A stretch of DNA of 6,987 bases from an uncultured Collinsella sp. (GTDB lineage Bacteria > Actinomycetota > Coriobacteriia > Coriobacteriales > Coriobacteriaceae): NCBI GenBank assembly GCA_958447445.1, contig CAUDAE010000101.1:1-6987 (forward strand), written 5' to 3'. Positions 6,658-6,987 of the stretch are shown piece by piece. The notes beneath the pieces were generated by a model. That model did no database searches. It was given only the letters and a program-made list of their open reading frames with translations, and was not told the DNA's origin. Made by a program: the position numbers and the translations under genes. Positions within the stretch are counted from its first letter, which is position 1; each line of letters opens with the position of its first letter.

Positions 6658-6782
6658 GGGCCGGAATGAGGTTGCTTTCCAACGCATTCCGCAGGGGGCG
6701 GCATTATTTTGTAGCGCGAAGCGCGGAGCAAAATAATGCCGCATGCCCGAGGACGCGTTGGAAAGCAACCTCATTCCGGCCC
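6658..6782 (+). repeat. Long nested inverted repeat, copy 2 of the structured element
   Basis: Outer arms 6658-6685 and 6755-6782 are perfectly complementary over 28 bp. The 12-base internal strands are ATTCCGCAGGGG (6686-6697) and ATGCCCGAGGAC (6743-6754). Inner arms GCGGCATTATTTTG (6698-6711) and CAAAATAATGCCGC (6729-6742) are perfect over 14 bp. The tip GCGC-GAA-GCGC (6714-6724) contains GCGAAGC, known as an unusually stable DNA mini-hairpin. The architecture, loop sizes and loop sequences match copy 1 read on the minus strand. No T tract follows the outer stem, so a simple terminator is unlikely. It ends 57 bases before the -35 box of the tRNA promoter. Confidence 0.85.
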
Positions 6783-6820
6783 GAACAGGTCAGTCTACCT
6801 GCGCATTTGCAAATTCATAA

Positions 6821-6837
6821 ACTTTTTTGAAAAAAGT
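6821..6837. repeat. A/T palindrome abutting the tRNA promoter
   Basis: ACTTTTTT and AAAAAAGT are mirror complements around a single G, ending two bases before the -35 box at 6840. The A and T tracts are placed where an UP element, bound by the alpha subunits of RNA polymerase, would boost a stable-RNA promoter. Confidence 0.45.
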
Positions 6838-6839
6838 GC

Positions 6840-6869
6840 TTGCACAGTTCTCGAATCATAGGTTATTAT
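6840..6869 (+). promoter_or_regulatory. Promoter of tRNA-Leu
   Basis: TTGCAC (6840-6845) and TATTAT (6864-6869) are separated by 18 bases and match four and five of six consensus positions. Transcription would start near 6876, about 50 bases before the tRNA. The A/T-rich palindrome just upstream fits a strong stable-RNA promoter. Confidence 0.65.
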
Positions 6870-6876
6870 CTTCCTT

Positions 6877-6916
6877 GTTGAACGCGCGGGTCCAACAAAA
6901 CGGACCGCGAATCAAC
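6877..6916 (+). other. Folded leader of the tRNA transcript
   Basis: GGTCC (6889-6893) pairs with GGACC (6902-6906) around AACAAAAC. Past a bulged G, CGC (6885-6887) pairs with GCG (6907-6909), and GTTG (6877-6880) can close with CAAC (6913-6916). The hairpin begins about where transcription should start and ends ten bases before the tRNA, so it would be removed with the 5' leader by RNase P. Confidence 0.4.
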
Positions 6917-6926
6917 AACATAGCAT

Positions 6927-6987
6927 GTCGGAGTGGCGGAATTGGCAGACGCGCTAGCTTGAGGTGCTAGTGACCGCTTTTTGGTCA
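6927..6987 (+). tRNA. tRNA-Leu(GAG), cut off by the window end
   Basis: The 5' acceptor strand GTCGGAG (6927-6933) is followed by a D arm with GGCGGAATTGGCAGACGC. The anticodon arm is CTAGC (6954-6958), loop TTGAGGT and GCTAG (6966-6970), with anticodon GAG at 6961-6963, reading CUC and CUU leucine codons. A long variable arm (TGACC paired with GGTCA, 6971-6987) confirms a class II tRNA such as leucine. The T arm, the 3' acceptor strand and any CCA lie outside the window. Confidence 0.93.

Noticed and set aside
6658..6782. Integron attC site, suggested by CCAACGC...GCGTTGG
   Set aside because: attC sites have short imperfect arms with extrahelical bases and defined R and L boxes. Here the arms are perfect over 28 bp and no integrase or gene cassette is near.
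6351..6782. Transposon with terminal inverted repeats
   Set aside because: Each copy is itself a hairpin; no transposase frame lies between them, and no target-site duplication is visible at the outer borders.
6537..6830. 97-codon + strand frame in the oppF-tRNA intergenic region
   Set aside because: It begins at a TTG without a ribosome binding site and runs through two GC-rich hairpins and the whole of the second long inverted repeat, so its sequence is dictated by the repeats.

Overview
This window carries a complete oligopeptide/dipeptide ABC importer operon in the order binding protein, two permeases, two ATPases (oppA-oppB-oppC-oppD-oppF, all on the + strand, 400-6334). The tail end of a membrane protein with its own terminator lies before it. 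A 592-base intergenic region packed with inverted repeats follows it, and then a tRNA-Leu(GAG) gene cut off by the window end. The GC-rich genes show strong Shine-Dalgarno sites and almost no TTA, CTA or TCA codons. The lipoprotein has a twin-arginine signal. Together these resemble a gut Coriobacteriia actinobacterium such as Collinsella. That assignment is an inference from style, not a database match.

Region by region. Positions 2-106 hold the end of a small or partial membrane protein, followed by a Rho-independent terminator (132-158). Positions 159-399 hold the oppA upstream region with only weak promoter candidates and one 10-bp palindrome. oppA (400-2076) is separated from oppB by 156 bases containing a 12-bp hairpin and a possible occlusion of the oppB ribosome binding site; this is a plausible way to make more binding protein than permease. 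oppB, oppC, oppD and oppF then follow with gaps of 14, 2 and 0 bases, so they are almost certainly co-transcribed and translationally coupled. OppA captures peptides outside the membrane, OppB and OppC form the channel, and OppD and OppF hydrolyse ATP. Both ATPases end in a four-cysteine motif like that of [4Fe-4S]-carrying DppD.

The most unusual part is 6335-6926. It contains two long nested inverted repeats (6351-6477 and 6658-6782) with the same architecture: perfect outer arms of 29 or 28 bp, two 12-base unpaired strands, perfect inner arms of 15 or 14 bp, and a C-GAA-G apex. When the first is read on the minus strand, its 12-base internal loops match those of the second at 9/12 and 11/12. 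The stems differ, but every difference is compensated on the opposite arm. This is the signature of a diverged, structure-conserved element family in two opposite-facing copies. Three further hairpins lie between them. A clear promoter (6840-6869) with an A/T palindrome just upstream, and a folded leader, precede the tRNA.
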